Assembly (NCBI GenBank): GCA_017428025.1
Contig: JAFRRO010000091.1
Coordinates: forward strand, 29,057 to 93,056
Source of the DNA: Clostridia bacterium
Lineage (GTDB): Bacteria > Bacillota > Clostridia > Christensenellales > CAG-138
Reading direction: 5' to 3'
DNA length: 64,000 nt
A program made the translations under genes and the position numbers. The notes below the pieces were generated by a model that did not search any database, was not told the origin of the DNA, and was given only the letters and a program-made list of their open reading frames with translations. This document shows positions 10,502 to 21,472 of this stretch, piece after piece (positions within the stretch are counted from its first letter, which is position 1; each line of letters opens with the position of its first letter).

Positions 10502-11782
10502 ATGCTGGATATCAGGCTTGTCCGGTCGAATCCGGACCTCGTAAAGGAAAACATCAAAAAGAAGTTTCAGGATGAAAAGCTCGTCCTCGTCGACGAAGTG
10601 CTTGCGTTCGACAAGGAATACCGCGAAGCGCATGTGCGCGGCGATTATCTCAGAAATCAGCGCAACGTCATCAGTAAGTCCATCGGCATGATGATGGCGC
10701 ACGGCGAGCGCGAAAAGGCGGAGGAAGCCAAGAAGCAGGTCGGCGCGATGGCGAAGGAGATGGCGGACCTCGAAGTGCGCGAGACGGAGCTCGAAGCCGA
10801 GATCCGCAAGCGCATGCTGGTGATTCCGAACATCATCGACGAAACGGTGCCGATCGGCAAAGACGACTCCGAAAACGTCGAGATCGAACGCTTCGGCGAG
10901 CCGAAGGTGCCGGACTTCGAGATCCCGTACCATGTGGACATCATGGAGCGCATGAACGGCATCGATCTCGATTCCGCGCGCAAGACGAGCGGCAACGGCT
11001 TCTACTATCTCATGGGCGACATCGCGCGCTTACACAGCGCGGTGCTGAGCTACGCGCGCGACTTTATGATCGACCGCGGCTACACCTACGTCGTGCCGCC
11101 GTTCATGATCCGTTCCGCGGTCGTCGACGGCGTCATGAGCTTTGCCGAGATGGAGAACATGATGTACAAGATCGAGGGCGAGGACCTCTATCTCATCGGC
11201 ACCTCCGAGCACAGCATGATCGGCCGCTTTATGAACACCTTCAACGACGAAGACAAGCTCCCGATCCGGCTCACGAGCTATTCGCCCTGCTTCCGCAAGG
11301 AGGTCGGCGCGCACGGCATCGAGGAGCGCGGCGTCTACCGCATCCACCAGTTCGAGAAGCAGGAGATGATCATCGTCTGCAAGCCCGAGGACAGCAAAAA
11401 GCTGTACAACGAGCTCTGGCAGAACACGGTCGACTTCTTCCGCTCGCTCGACATTCCGGTGCGCACGCTCGAGTGCTGCTCCGGCGATCTTGCGGACCTC
11501 AAGGTCAAGAGCTGCGACGTCGAGGCGTGGTCGCCGCGGCAGCAGAAGTATTTCGAGGTCGGCAGCTGCTCGAATCTCGGCGACGCGCAGGCGCGCCGTC
11601 TCGGCATCCGCATCAAGAACAAGGAGAAGGGCAACTACTTCGCGCATACGCTGAACAACACGGTCGTCGCGCCGCCGCGCATGCTGATCGCCTTCCTCGA
11701 GAACAACCTGCAGGCGGACGGCACGATCCGCATCCCCGAGGTGCTCCGCCCCTACATGGGCTTCAAGGAAACCATCAGATAA
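10502..11782 (+). CDS. serS: Seryl-tRNA synthetase
   Basis: 426 residues, typical length. The N-terminal coiled-coil arm that grips the tRNA long arm is seen at about 30-100, followed by a class II core with motif 2 around FRKEVGAHGIEERGVYRIHQ and motif 3 NNTVVAPPRMLIAFLENN. The ATG is one base after the argS stop, and GAAAGGATG within argS acts as ribosome binding site. A strong bidirectional terminator follows ten bases after the stop. Confidence 0.97.
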   Translation: MLDIRLVRSNPDLVKENIKKKFQDEKLVLVDEVLAFDKEYREAHVRGDYLRNQRNVISKSIGMMMAHGEREKAEEAKKQVGAMAKEMADLEVRETELEAEIRKRMLVIPNIIDETVPIGKDDSENVEIERFGEPKVPDFEIPYHVDIMERMNGIDLDSARKTSGNGFYYLMGDIARLHSAVLSYARDFMIDRGYTYVVPPFMIRSAVVDGVMSFAEMENMMYKIEGEDLYLIGTSEHSMIGRFMNTFNDEDKLPIRLTSYSPCFRKEVGAHGIEERGVYRIHQFEKQEMIIVCKPEDSKKLYNELWQNTVDFFRSLDIPVRTLECCSGDLADLKVKSCDVEAWSPRQQKYFEVGSCSNLGDAQARRLGIRIKNKEKGNYFAHTLNNTVVAPPRMLIAFLENNLQADGTIRIPEVLRPYMGFKETIR

Positions 11783-11791
11783 AAACCGCAG

Positions 11792-11820
11792 AAAAAGGAC
11801 TGCCGCGGCAGTCCTTTTTT
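11792..11820. terminator. Bidirectional terminator between serS and sigH
   Basis: Arms AAAAAGGACTGCC (11792-11804) and GGCAGTCCTTTTT (11807-11819), with T-runs on both strands. It separates the convergent argS-serS and mrnC-rlmB-sigH operons. Confidence 0.92.
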
Positions 11821-11832
11821 TCGTTCGGATGT

Positions 11833-12426
11833 TCATTTCCGGAAGCCTTCCAGCTTGCGCTTGACGCGCTGCATGGCGTTGTCGATCGATTTGCTCGGCT
11901 TTTCGAGCTTCGCCGCGATCTGCGGATAGGAATAGCCGCAAAGGTAAAGGTTCAGTACGCGCTGTTCCATCGGCGAGAGCACCTTCGAAAGATGCTGCAC
12001 GAGCTGTTCGAAGTTTTCGCGCCCGATCACCACGTCCTCGGGATCCGCCACGCTCAGCGAACGCACCGTATCGAGCAGCGTCAGATCGCCGTCGGTCGTT
12101 TCGGACCGGTTCAGCGAGACGTAGTTGTTCAGTGGTCCGTGCTTTTTGCGCGTCGCCTGCTTGATCGCGGACAGGATCTGCCGCGTCACGCACAGTTCCG
12201 CAAAGCTCTTGAACGACGCCGCCTTGCTCCCGTCGTATTCGCACACCGCCTTGTACAGCCCGATCATGCCCTCCTGCACGAGGTCCTCGTGGTCCGCGCC
12301 GATCAGAAAATACGAATGTGCGCGCGAACGCACCAGCTGCTTGTACCGGTTGTACAGCAGCCGTTCGGCTTCCTCGTCGCCCTGCCGGATGCGGGCAAGC
12401 AGCGTTTCGTCGGTCGGCGCGCTCAT
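11833..12426 (-). CDS. sigH: Sigma-H (Spo0H) family sigma factor
   Basis: 197 residues. Region 2 motifs DHEDLVQEGMIGLYKAV and region 4 LSPMEQRVLNLYLCGYSY followed by IAAKLEKPSKSIDNAMQR match SigH, the early stationary-phase and sporulation sigma factor of Bacilli and Clostridia. Gene order mrnC-rlmB-sigH on the minus strand repeats the conserved Bacillus order (yacP is missing). The ATG overlaps the rlmB stop. The region beyond the terminator is serS, so the secE-nusG segment that follows sigH in Bacillus is not here. Presence suggests a sporulating ancestor or lifestyle, but is not proof of sporulation. Confidence 0.9.
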   Translation of the reverse strand: MSAPTDETLLARIRQGDEEAERLLYNRYKQLVRSRAHSYFLIGADHEDLVQEGMIGLYKAVCEYDGSKAASFKSFAELCVTRQILSAIKQATRKKHGPLNNYVSLNRSETTDGDLTLLDTVRSLSVADPEDVVIGRENFEQLVQHLSKVLSPMEQRVLNLYLCGYSYPQIAAKLEKPSKSIDNAMQRVKRKLEGFRK

Positions 12427-13484
12427 GCTTCCGCGTCCTGCCGCTTCTTTTCAAACATCAGGATCGCCGCCGCAACGCCTGCGTTCAGCGAATCGATGTG
12501 CCCCTGCATCGGGATCGACACGAGAAAATCGCAGTTGTCGCGCACGAGCTTCGAAAGCCCTTCGCCCTCGTTGCCGATGACGAGCGCCAGCGGTCCCTTG
12601 AGCACCTGCGTACGCATGTTTTCGCCCTTCATATCGGCGCCGGCAACCCAGAGCCCCGCGCTTTTGAGCTGCGCAAGCGCCGCGTTGATGTTGACGACGC
12701 GCGCGATCTTGACGTATTCGGTCGCGCCCGCGCTCGCCTTGACCGCCGCCGCCGTAACGGAAGCGCTTCTGCGTTTGCCGATGACGACGCCGTGCGCGCC
12801 CGCGCAGTCCGCGCTGCGGATGATCGAGCCGAGGTTGTGCGGATCCTCGATCTCGTCGAGCACGACCACAAACGGCGCTTCGCCGCGCTCCTCCGCAACC
12901 GCCAGAATATCCGCGATCTCGCAGTAGGTCACGCCCGCCGCATAGGCGACGATGCCCTGATGGTTGGCGGTCTTGCCGCCGTGTCCGAACGGCATGCACA
13001 GCTCGTCCAGCTTTTTGCGGTCAACCTCCCGCACGACCAGCTTCTGCTCGCGCGCAAGCATCACGATCTCGCCGAGCGAGCCGTCGCGCTCGTTCGTGAC
13101 CAGGATGCGGTCGATGCTCCGACCGCTCTTGATCGCTTCGCGCACCGCGTTGCGTCCGATCAGCAGATACGGCTGTTCGTCGGTCTCGTTCTGCTGCTCG
13201 CGCGGCTTGCGTTCGTCAAAGTCCCGCTTGCGGTCATAAGGCTTTTGATTCTCGTCCCTGCGGAACGGCTTTTTGCCGTAGGGCTTGTCGTCGTTTTGCC
13301 GGTTGAACGGCTTTTTGCCGTAGGGCTTGTCGTCGTTCTGCCGGTTGAACGGCTTTTTGCCGTAGGACTTGTCGTCGTCATAGCGCTTGCCGCCGTTCTT
13401 CGCGCCGTAACCGCGGTTCTCGCCGCGCACGCCCGTGTCCTTCGAGGAGGGACGCTTCGGGAAATCATTCTTTTGATACGTCAT
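12423..13484 (-). CDS. rlmB: 23S rRNA (guanosine-2'-O-)-methyltransferase RlmB with repeat-rich N-terminus
   Basis: 353 residues; the usual TrmH/SpoU enzyme is about 245. The extra 105 N-terminal residues are a basic, disordered tail with three near-identical 14-residue units, DDKPYGKKPFNRQN. After it come the substrate-binding domain (YLLIGRNAVREAI), VVLDEIEDPHNLGSIIRSA, the knotted SPOUT motifs LALVIGNEGEGLS and SIPMQGHIDSLNAGVAAAI. RlmB methylates G2251 (E. coli numbering) in the peptidyl-transferase centre. Start ATG preceded by GGAAAGGAAAG. It overlaps mrnC upstream and sigH downstream. The tail probably binds RNA or the ribosome; that is inference. Confidence 0.93.
   Translation of the reverse strand: MTYQKNDFPKRPSSKDTGVRGENRGYGAKNGGKRYDDDKSYGKKPFNRQNDDKPYGKKPFNRQNDDKPYGKKPFRRDENQKPYDRKRDFDERKPREQQNETDEQPYLLIGRNAVREAIKSGRSIDRILVTNERDGSLGEIVMLAREQKLVVREVDRKKLDELCMPFGHGGKTANHQGIVAYAAGVTYCEIADILAVAEERGEAPFVVVLDEIEDPHNLGSIIRSADCAGAHGVVIGKRRSASVTAAAVKASAGATEYVKIARVVNINAALAQLKSAGLWVAGADMKGENMRTQVLKGPLALVIGNEGEGLSKLVRDNCDFLVSIPMQGHIDSLNAGVAAAILMFEKKRQDAEA
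13264..13389. repeat. 42-bp tandem repeat inside rlmB
   Basis: Three head-to-tail copies start at 13264, 13306 and 13348. The first two are nearly identical; the third diverges at its end. Each encodes a 14-residue PYGKKPF unit. Such arrays change copy number by slippage. Confidence 0.9.
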
Positions 13485-13926
13485 AGTCGCTTTCCTTTCC
13501 GGAAGATTCCGAGTGTTCCAAAATGAGCTGCATCAGTTCGCCTATGCGCGCGTCCGCGCCCTTGAGATACAGATGCCCGAGCATCGATTCGAGCCCCGTC
13601 GCCACGCGGTAGTCGCGCACGTTCGCGTGCTTGGGCACGGTGCCGCTGTGCGCGTTGCGGCCGCGGCGAAACGCCGCCTGCTCCTCCTCGTTCAGCCGGT
13701 CCGCGATGCAGCGGTATGCTTCCGCCTGCCCTTTCGCGCAGACGCGCTTGGCGGCTTCGAGGTGCAGCGCGTGCACCTGCATGCGAAGCGTCTCCGCAAG
13801 ATAGGTGCGCACATAGAGATCGAAGATCGTGTCGCCGAGATACGCCAGCGTCAGCGCGGGCAGCGACAGCGGATCGGCGGGACGCTCGATCCGAAGCGTG
13901 TTCAGAATGTCGGAGTGAATGCTCAT
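13465..13926 (-). CDS. mrnC: Mini-ribonuclease III
   Basis: 153 residues from ATG at 13926. It is an RNase III catalytic domain without a double-stranded RNA-binding domain: LPALTLAYLGDTIFDLYVR carries the signature, and the C-terminal half has GLESMLGHLYLKG. Mini-III trims the 23S rRNA ends in Bacillus. It overlaps rlmB by 20 bases. A TTG two codons upstream could extend the frame but is no better. There is no Shine-Dalgarno sequence, and the predicted promoter leaves almost no leader, so the mRNA may be leaderless. A strong promoter for pth lies on the opposite strand about 70 bases away. Confidence 0.92.
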   Translation of the reverse strand: MSIHSDILNTLRIERPADPLSLPALTLAYLGDTIFDLYVRTYLAETLRMQVHALHLEAAKRVCAKGQAEAYRCIADRLNEEEQAAFRRGRNAHSGTVPKHANVRDYRVATGLESMLGHLYLKGADARIGELMQLILEHSESSGKESDYDVSKE

Positions 13927-13934
13927 ACACAATT

Positions 13935-13963
13935 ATGATACCTTTTTTTGCGGGGAAAGGCAA
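13935..13963 (-). promoter_or_regulatory. Predicted mrnC-rlmB-sigH promoter
   Basis: Minus strand: TTGCCT (13963-13958), 17-base spacer, TATCAT (13940-13935). With a start point 6-8 bases after the -10 box, transcription begins at about 13928, within 0-3 bases of the mrnC ATG at 13926. Confidence 0.65.
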
Positions 13964-14008
13964 CAGAAATCTTTCGTCCGGCGCAGAAAATCCGCCGTTT
14001 TTGTGCGG

Positions 14009-14037
14009 TTGCGTTTCGTTCCGGTCTGTGATATACT
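14009..14037 (+). promoter_or_regulatory. Predicted pth-mfd promoter
   Basis: TTGCGT (14009-14014), 17-base spacer, TATACT (14032-14037). The leader to the pth ATG is about 70 bases and contains a CCCC-rich stretch pairing loosely with GTGGGG. Confidence 0.7.
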
Positions 14038-14113
14038 CATATACGTGGAAGTTTCCGCATACCCCTCCCCCAAAGCGGGCGTGGGGAATTCGACGGTTCG
14101 GAAAGGAACGGGT

Positions 14114-14719
14114 ATGTATCTGATCACAGGGCTCGGCAATCCCGGGCTGAGTTACGCAAAAACACGGCACAACGCAGGGTTCCAGGCGTTGGACGTCCTC
14201 GCGAAGCGCCTCAACGTGCGCGTCAAGACGAAGGGCTTTTCGGCGCTGTACGGCGAGGGGCGCATCGACGGCGAGCGCGTGATCCTGATGAAGCCGCAAA
14301 CCTATATGAACAATTCCGGCGAGGCGGTGCAGAGCCTGCTGCACTTCTATAAGCTCGAACCGGACCGCATGATCGTGCTCTGCGACGACATCGATCTGCC
14401 GCTCGGCAGCCTTCGCATCCGCGCGAACGGCTCGGCGGGCACGCACAACGGGATGCGCTCGATCATCGCCTGCGTCCATTCCGAGAACTTTGCGCGCATC
14501 CGCATCGGCGTCGGCAAGGACGAAAGCCTGCTGCTGCGCGATTTCGTGCTGAAGCGCCCGTCAAAGGCGGAGCAGGCGGCGCTTTGCGAGGTCTTCGAGC
14601 ATGCCGCCGACGCCGCGATCCTGATCGTGCAGGGGAACCTCAACGAGGCGCAGATGAAGTACAACAAGAAGCATGAGAAGAATCGTTCCGTCTCGATCGA
14701 CGGACACAAGGAGGAATAA
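14114..14719 (+). CDS. pth: Peptidyl-tRNA hydrolase
   Basis: 201 residues. Frees stalled ribosome products by cutting the ester between peptide and tRNA. Motifs: MYLITGLGNPG, the catalytic His in TRHNAGF (residue 19), MKPQTYMNNSGEAV, VLCDDIDLPLG and GSAGTHNGMRSI. The ATG was chosen because GAAAGGAACGGGT precedes it; the frame stays open about 65 codons upstream without a start that fits the family. The frame ends in GHKEE, and the AAGGAGG in these last codons is the ribosome site of the next start. pth followed by mfd is the conserved Bacillota order. Confidence 0.96.
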   Translation: MYLITGLGNPGLSYAKTRHNAGFQALDVLAKRLNVRVKTKGFSALYGEGRIDGERVILMKPQTYMNNSGEAVQSLLHFYKLEPDRMIVLCDDIDLPLGSLRIRANGSAGTHNGMRSIIACVHSENFARIRIGVGKDESLLLRDFVLKRPSKAEQAALCEVFEHAADAAILIVQGNLNEAQMKYNKKHEKNRSVSIDGHKEE

Positions 14720-14744
14720 TATGGTGCAAATTTGCACCATGTAA
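14708..14744 (+). promoter_or_regulatory. Mini-ORF in a perfect 20-bp palindrome before mfd
   Basis: AAGGAGG (14708-14714) is followed after six bases by an ATG (14721) that opens a seven-codon frame MVQICTM ending at TAA 14742-14744. The first 20 bases of it, ATGGTGCAAATTTGCACCAT, are a perfect palindrome. The true mfd ATG at 14750 has no Shine-Dalgarno sequence of its own and begins five bases after the mini-ORF stop, so reinitiation or coupling is likely. Confidence 0.6.
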
Positions 14745-14749
14745 ATGCG

Positions 14750-18162
<3,413 letters not shown>

Positions 18163-18169
<7 letters not shown>

Positions 18170-18191
18170 CGCCCGCAAAACAGGGTATAAT
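18163..18191 (+). promoter_or_regulatory. Predicted promoter of the foldase lipoprotein gene
   Basis: TTGCTA (18163-18168) overlaps the mfd stop; a 17-base spacer and a perfect TATAAT (18186-18191) follow. Expected start about 18198, 31 bases before the chosen ATG. Confidence 0.75.
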
Positions 18192-18228
18192 GAGACGATC
18201 TTTCGGAAAGGACACTTTACATACGAAT

Positions 18229-19668
18229 ATGAAGCAAACAACCAAACTGATTGCGCTGCTGCTGGCCGCAGCGATGGCGCTGTCCTTCGCGGGCTGCCTG
18301 GTCCCGGATAAGGACAAGGAAGCGGACGCAACCGTTGCGCCGAAAACCGACGGTCCGGCCGTCGACACCTCGAACTACGATCGCGACGCCGTTGCGATCG
18401 AGCTCGGCAGCGTCAAGATCACCGCTGGCGAGATCGAGGATTCCTACAACTATTACGTCAGCATGCTCGAGAGCTACTACGGCGTGCAGATCACGGACGA
18501 CGAATCGATCAAGGAATACCGCGACATGGCGATCAACGACCTGATCCGCTACTATCTGCCGCAGTGGAAGGCGGAGACGCTCGGCGTCAAGCTGTCGGCG
18601 GAGGAAGAAGCCGCGATCGAACAGGACGTCAATCAGCAGATTGAGGATCTGCGCACCAGCCTGATCTGCGAGTACGCATACTATTACGGCGGCGCGGCGG
18701 AGATCGCGGACGACATCGCAAAGCTCTCCGAAGAGGAGCTGGACCTCGCGATGGAACAGATCAACGCGGAGCTGACCGAGTATTTCTACGAGGGCTATAC
18801 GCTCGAGCAGTATCTTGCCGAGCAGCAGAAGAGCATGATGGGCGACCGCAGCGCTTCGGCTCTGACCGACAAGCTGCGCGAAGAACAGATCAAGGAACTC
18901 ACCGTGACCGACGAACAGGTGGATGCGTGGTACGCGTCCGCGCTCGCGTCGCAGCAGGAGGAGATTGAAAAGGATCCGCTCGCGTATCGCGATTATGCGG
19001 AATCGTTCCGCGACGGCGATTCTGCGGTTCCGGCGCTGGTCGTGCCGGAAGGCGTGCTGCGCGTGCAGCTGATCGAGATCGCGCCGGAAGCGGAACGCGA
19101 CCTCAAGATCGAAACGAACCGCGCCGAGATGGCGGAGCTGGAAGCGGAGTACGGCAGGCTCGCGCTCAACGGCGAAAAGACGGAGCGTCAGGAGGAGATC
19201 CTTGCGCGCTATCTGGAGCTCAAGACGGAAAACGACGTGCTCGAAGAGGCGTTCATCGGCGATGCGCGCATGCGGATCAACCGCGCGTATGAAGCGCTCG
19301 AGGAGGAAACGCCGTTTGAGGACGTCATGAAGCAGTACAACGTCGACGGCTTCACCGGCGAAACCCTGCTGTACACGGAAGGCGACGAGCGCTACGGCGA
19401 ACTGTGCGACTATGCGGCGGAACTGCTTGTCGGCACGTATTCCGAGCCGATCCTGATCGACGATGTGTACTATATCGTCATGCTGATCGAGAAACCGCAG
19501 GCGGGCGTGGTCGACCGCGCGACGATTGCCGATGCAATCCGGGCGGCCGCCGCGGCGAACGCGCAGGACGAAGCATGGACGGCGCTCTATGCGGAATGGG
19601 AAAAGGAAGCCGCAACGGCCGCGATCCGTCACGAGGACGCGTACGCCGCAATCGGTTATCTGAACTGA
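18229..19668 (+). CDS. SurA/PrsA-like foldase lipoprotein
   Basis: 479 residues. A lipoprotein signal peptide ends in LSFAGC with Cys23 as lipid anchor, so the protein sits on the outer face of the cytoplasmic membrane. Residues about 50-250 form a helical SurA_N-like chaperone domain (VKITAGEIEDSYNYYVSML, then LGVKLSAEEEAAI). The C-terminal half (FEDVMKQYNVDGFTGE, YSEPILIDDVYYIVML) resembles a degenerate parvulin-type peptidyl-prolyl isomerase domain; whether it is active I cannot tell. A foldase of this kind often follows mfd in Clostridia. An upstream in-frame ATG (18190) overlaps the -10 box and was rejected. The leader has GGAAAGG somewhat far from the start. Confidence 0.8.
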   Translation: MKQTTKLIALLLAAAMALSFAGCLVPDKDKEADATVAPKTDGPAVDTSNYDRDAVAIELGSVKITAGEIEDSYNYYVSMLESYYGVQITDDESIKEYRDMAINDLIRYYLPQWKAETLGVKLSAEEEAAIEQDVNQQIEDLRTSLICEYAYYYGGAAEIADDIAKLSEEELDLAMEQINAELTEYFYEGYTLEQYLAEQQKSMMGDRSASALTDKLREEQIKELTVTDEQVDAWYASALASQQEEIEKDPLAYRDYAESFRDGDSAVPALVVPEGVLRVQLIEIAPEAERDLKIETNRAEMAELEAEYGRLALNGEKTERQEEILARYLELKTENDVLEEAFIGDARMRINRAYEALEEETPFEDVMKQYNVDGFTGETLLYTEGDERYGELCDYAAELLVGTYSEPILIDDVYYIVMLIEKPQAGVVDRATIADAIRAAAAANAQDEAWTALYAEWEKEAATAAIRHEDAYAAIGYLN

Positions 19669-19674
19669 GCATTG

Positions 19675-19693
19675 GGGGAGACGGCGTCTCCCC
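19675..19693 (+). terminator. Intergenic hairpin, possible weak terminator
   Basis: GGGGAGACG and CGTCTCCCC form a perfect 9-bp stem with a one-base centre, followed by only a short T-rich stretch. It probably attenuates transcription into the zinc-ribbon gene or protects the foldase mRNA 3' end. Confidence 0.5.
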
Positions 19694-19718
19694 TTCATCA
19701 ATAAAGGAGGAAATGACG

Positions 19719-20144
19719 ATGTATTGTACCAAGTGCGGCAAACAGCTTCCCGACGACGCCGCGTTCTGCGACGCCTGCGGCGCGCGCTTCGCGCCCGAAC
19801 CCTCTGAACCCGAACTGCAGTTTGATCCGCCGAAGACCAAGGCGGAGCCGAAACAGCCCGAAGTGTCGAACGCCTTCCGTAAGTGGGTGAAGGAACAGGG
19901 CCTGTTCTGCCTGATCGCAAAGGCGGTCGCCGTCACCGTGATGACGTTCTATCTGCTGGTCGCGATCGTGCATATGATCTCGCTGGCCGTCGCCGGCTAT
20001 CCGGGCGGCACGATCTTCGCGCAGTTCTTTGCGGAGCTGCTGCAGGGACTTTCCTACGGCGTCATCATCTGGCTGCTCAGCGACGCCGTCCTGTATCTCC
20101 AGAACCTTCTCAAGATCAAAAAGCAGGAACTCAAGAACAAATAA
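19719..20144 (+). CDS. Zinc-ribbon membrane protein
   Basis: 141 residues. The N-terminus is a zinc ribbon, MYCTKCGKQLPDDAAFCDACG, with two CxxC pairs; a Pro/Glu-rich linker follows, then two membrane helices (about 63-88, TVMTFYLLVAIVHMISLAV, and about 97-122). Start ATG 19719 has AAAGGAGG eight bases upstream; an ATG two codons earlier is too close to it. This domain layout is common among Clostridia proteins of unknown role; I cannot assign a function. A bidirectional terminator follows. Confidence 0.75.
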   Translation: MYCTKCGKQLPDDAAFCDACGARFAPEPSEPELQFDPPKTKAEPKQPEVSNAFRKWVKEQGLFCLIAKAVAVTVMTFYLLVAIVHMISLAVAGYPGGTIFAQFFAELLQGLSYGVIIWLLSDAVLYLQNLLKIKKQELKNK

Positions 20145-20155
20145 AAAACCGCAAA

Positions 20156-20187
20156 AAAAGAGGGCTGCGCACAGCCCTCTTTTGTCG
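20156..20187. terminator. Bidirectional terminator between zinc-ribbon gene and icd
   Basis: Arms AAAAGAGGGCTG (20156-20167) and CAGCCCTCTTTT (20172-20183), loop CGCA. Serves the convergent genes on both sides. Confidence 0.92.
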
Positions 20188-20192
20188 TTGTC

Positions 20193-21404
20193 TTATGCGA
20201 GCTTCTTTTCGAGACGCGCGCGGATGGCGCGGATGAAGTCGATCGTGTTGACCGCGGTGGGGGTGATGCCCTCGACGAGGTTCACGAGGTCCTTCGTCAT
20301 GATGCCGTCCTTGAGCGTGTCGATGCAGGATTCCTCCAGCTTCTGACCGAACGCCACGAGCTCGGGCAGGTTGTCGAGCTCGCCGCGCTTTTTGAGCGCG
20401 CCGCTCCAGGCATAGATCGTCGCCATCGGGTTGGTGGAGGTCTCCTCGCCCTTGAGGTACTTATAGTAGTGCCGCGTGACGGTGCCGTGCGCCGCTTCGA
20501 ACTCGAAGTTGCCGTCCGGGCTGCACAGCACGGAGGTCATCATCGCGAGCGAACCGAACGCCGTGGAAACCATGTCGCTCATGACGTCGCCGTCGTAGTT
20601 CTTGAGTGCCCAGATGAAGCCGCCCTTACTGCGGATGACGCGCGCAACGGCGTCGTCGATCAGGGTGTAGAAGTAGGTCAGACCGAGCTTTTCGAACGTC
20701 TCTTTGTAGTCCTTCTCGTAGACTTCCTGGAAGATGTTGCGGAAGTTCATGTCGTACTTCTTACTGATCGTATCCTTTGCGGAGAACCACAGATCCTGCT
20801 TCGTTTCGATCGCGTACTTGAAGCAAGAATGGGCGAACGAGGTGATCGAGGTGTCCTTGTTGTAGATGCTCTGCAGCACGCCGGGGCATTCAAAGTCGTA
20901 GACCGTCTCGCGGAAGCTTGCGCCGTTTTCGCCGGTGAAGACGAGCTCCGCCTTGCCCTTTTCGGGGACGCGGTATTCGGTGCCCTTGTAGAGATCGCCG
21001 TACGCGTGACGGGCGATCGTGATCGGCAGCTCCCAGTTCTTGACGACCGGCTTGATGTTGTCGATGATGATCGGCGCGCGGAACACGGTGCCGTCGAGGA
21101 TCGCACGAATCGTGCCGTTCGGGCTCTTCCACATCTCGTGCAGGTTGTACTCGGTCATGCGCTGCGCGTTCGGCGTGATCGTGGCGCACTTGACGCCGAC
21201 GCCGTACTTCTTGATCGCGTTGCCCGCGTCCTTGGTGATCTGATCCTTCGTCTCGTCGCGCTTCGGAAGGCCGAGGTCATAGTATTCGGTCTTGAGGTCG
21301 ACAAACGGCAGAAGCAGTTCGTCCTTGATCATCTTCCAGATGATTCTGGTCATTTCGTCGCCGTCCATCTCGACGAGCGGCGTGGTCATTTTGATCTTTT
21401 CCAT
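20193..21404 (-). CDS. icd: NADP-dependent isocitrate dehydrogenase
   Basis: 403 residues from the ATG with AGGAGG five bases upstream (the open frame extends further but without support). It belongs to the homodimeric eukaryote-like class: [20 protein letters not shown] at the N-terminus, [26 protein letters not shown] with metal-binding Asp residues, and [16 protein letters not shown] followed by [11 protein letters not shown], which forms the NADP site. It converts isocitrate to 2-oxoglutarate with NADPH, feeding glutamate synthesis. It lies 68 bases behind the aconitase-family gene, in the same operon. The gap holds a GC-rich hairpin but no gene. Confidence 0.95.
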   Translation of the reverse strand: MEKIKMTTPLVEMDGDEMTRIIWKMIKDELLLPFVDLKTEYYDLGLPKRDETKDQITKDAGNAIKKYGVGVKCATITPNAQRMTEYNLHEMWKSPNGTIRAILDGTVFRAPIIIDNIKPVVKNWELPITIARHAYGDLYKGTEYRVPEKGKAELVFTGENGASFRETVYDFECPGVLQSIYNKDTSITSFAHSCFKYAIETKQDLWFSAKDTISKKYDMNFRNIFQEVYEKDYKETFEKLGLTYFYTLIDDAVARVIRSKGGFIWALKNYDGDVMSDMVSTAFGSLAMMTSVLCSPDGNFEFEAAHGTVTRHYYKYLKGEETSTNPMATIYAWSGALKKRGELDNLPELVAFGQKLEESCIDTLKDGIMTKDLVNLVEGITPTAVNTIDFIRAIRARLEKKLA

Positions 21405-21472
21405 ACGTTCCTCCTGTGAATATTTGCACATGTAAACGCCGGCGGAGCGTCCGCCCCGCCGACGGTTTCGGC

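Noticed and set aside
18190..18231. An in-frame ATG at 18190 would add 13 residues to the foldase lipoprotein.
   Set aside because: It overlaps the perfect TATAAT -10 box, so it would not be in the mRNA, and it would give a poorer signal peptide.
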